Shown here one piece after another: positions 63,857-64,000 of a stretch of 64,000 nt of DNA (the first letter of the stretch is position 1; every line of letters starts with the position of its first letter). The stretch comes from Rhizobiaceae bacterium (GTDB taxonomy: Bacteria > Pseudomonadota > Alphaproteobacteria > Rhizobiales > Rhizobiaceae). The notes beneath the pieces were generated by a model, which made no database searches, was not told where the DNA came from, and worked only from the letters and a program-made list of their open reading frames with translations. Where the stretch lies: assembly GCA_017643495.1 (NCBI GenBank), contig JAEPNK010000001.1, positions 62,001 through 126,000 of the forward strand. The letters are read 5' to 3'. Made by a program: the position numbers and the translations under genes.

Positions 63857-64000
63857 CGCTGTTTCCCCTGAAAGCATTATTTGCCGGTTCATAGCGCATG
63901 AGCTTGGAAATGTCTTGGCAAACGGAGTTTTTCCGCTGTTTTCACCACGCTGGCAGACAGATTGCTCGTGCGCTTAAACAGCGTTCAATGTAAGCAATTG

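Noticed and set aside
1-64000. CRISPR array, insertion sequences or toxin-antitoxin pairs
   Set aside because: No regularly spaced repeats, transposases or typical small paired genes were seen on reading the window.

Overview
The window is chromosomal DNA from an alphaproteobacterium, most likely of the Hyphomicrobiales (Rhizobiales). This rests on the 41-residue rhizobial-type ribosomal protein L36 gene, the hisN / N-formylglutamate amidohydrolase / cpdR block, the soxBDAG order, the fused carnitine dehydrogenase-thioesterase, and many TRAP and ABC uptake systems. Coding density is high, no gap without a gene exceeds 300 bases, and no transposase, integrase, CRISPR array or prophage structural gene was seen. 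The last 144 bases (63857-64000) hold nothing I can support.

Layout. 0-3.5 kb: a hydrolase cut by the window edge, hisN, N-formylglutamate amidohydrolase, the cell-cycle response regulator cpdR and tRNA-Val(GAC). 3.5-6.2 kb: a nitric-oxide module (group III truncated globin, a 56-residue membrane protein, NsrR) and an MFS pump behind an almost perfect SoxR box. 6.3-14.5 kb: a nine-gene sugar-acid operon (TRAP dctQMP, hydroxyacid dehydrogenase, KDPG aldolase, RraA-like aldolase, KDG kinase, SDR, cupin) with a divergent GntR regulator and paired operators. 14.5-20.5 kb: LysR, a CuyA-like L-cysteate sulfo-lyase and a GltIJKL-like ABC transporter, closed by an AraC regulator. 20.6-26.2 kb: a fosmidomycin-resistance-type MFS and a ugpBAEC-like transporter. 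26.5-31 kb: copper handling (multicopper oxidase, CopA ATPase, DUF305 protein) with CueR-like operators. 31-36.5 kb: an enolase-superfamily enzyme with a zinc alcohol dehydrogenase, then an MHYT hybrid histidine kinase. 36.6-39.4 kb: two GHSxG serine-hydrolase-like envelope proteins and a methyltransferase-like membrane protein, function unknown.

39.4-44.6 kb: soxBDAG, the heterotetrameric sarcosine oxidase. 44.9-52.9 kb: rpmJ, a TPR protein, a hydrolase, a creatininase-family enzyme, an acetyltransferase, an aminotransferase, a flavin monooxygenase-like protein, a muramidase, aroQ and a free-methionine-sulfoxide reductase. 52.9-62.8 kb: a carnitine-type cluster (GlxA/CdhR regulator, BKACE enzyme, carnitine dehydrogenase-thioesterase, acyl-CoA dehydrogenase, NDP-forming acyl-CoA ligase, CaiD-like hydratase, phosphodiesterase). 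62.8-63.9 kb: a small haem-oxidase-like membrane protein and rpe.

Taken together the window suits a scavenger of small marine or plant-derived osmolytes: sugar acids, cysteate, glycerophosphodiesters, carnitine or gamma-butyrobetaine, and sarcosine. Ligase, acyl-CoA dehydrogenase, hydratase, CdhA, BKACE and thioesterase could take gamma-butyrobetaine to glycine betaine, and SoxBDAG could finish the demethylation to glycine; the betaine-to-sarcosine steps are not in this window.
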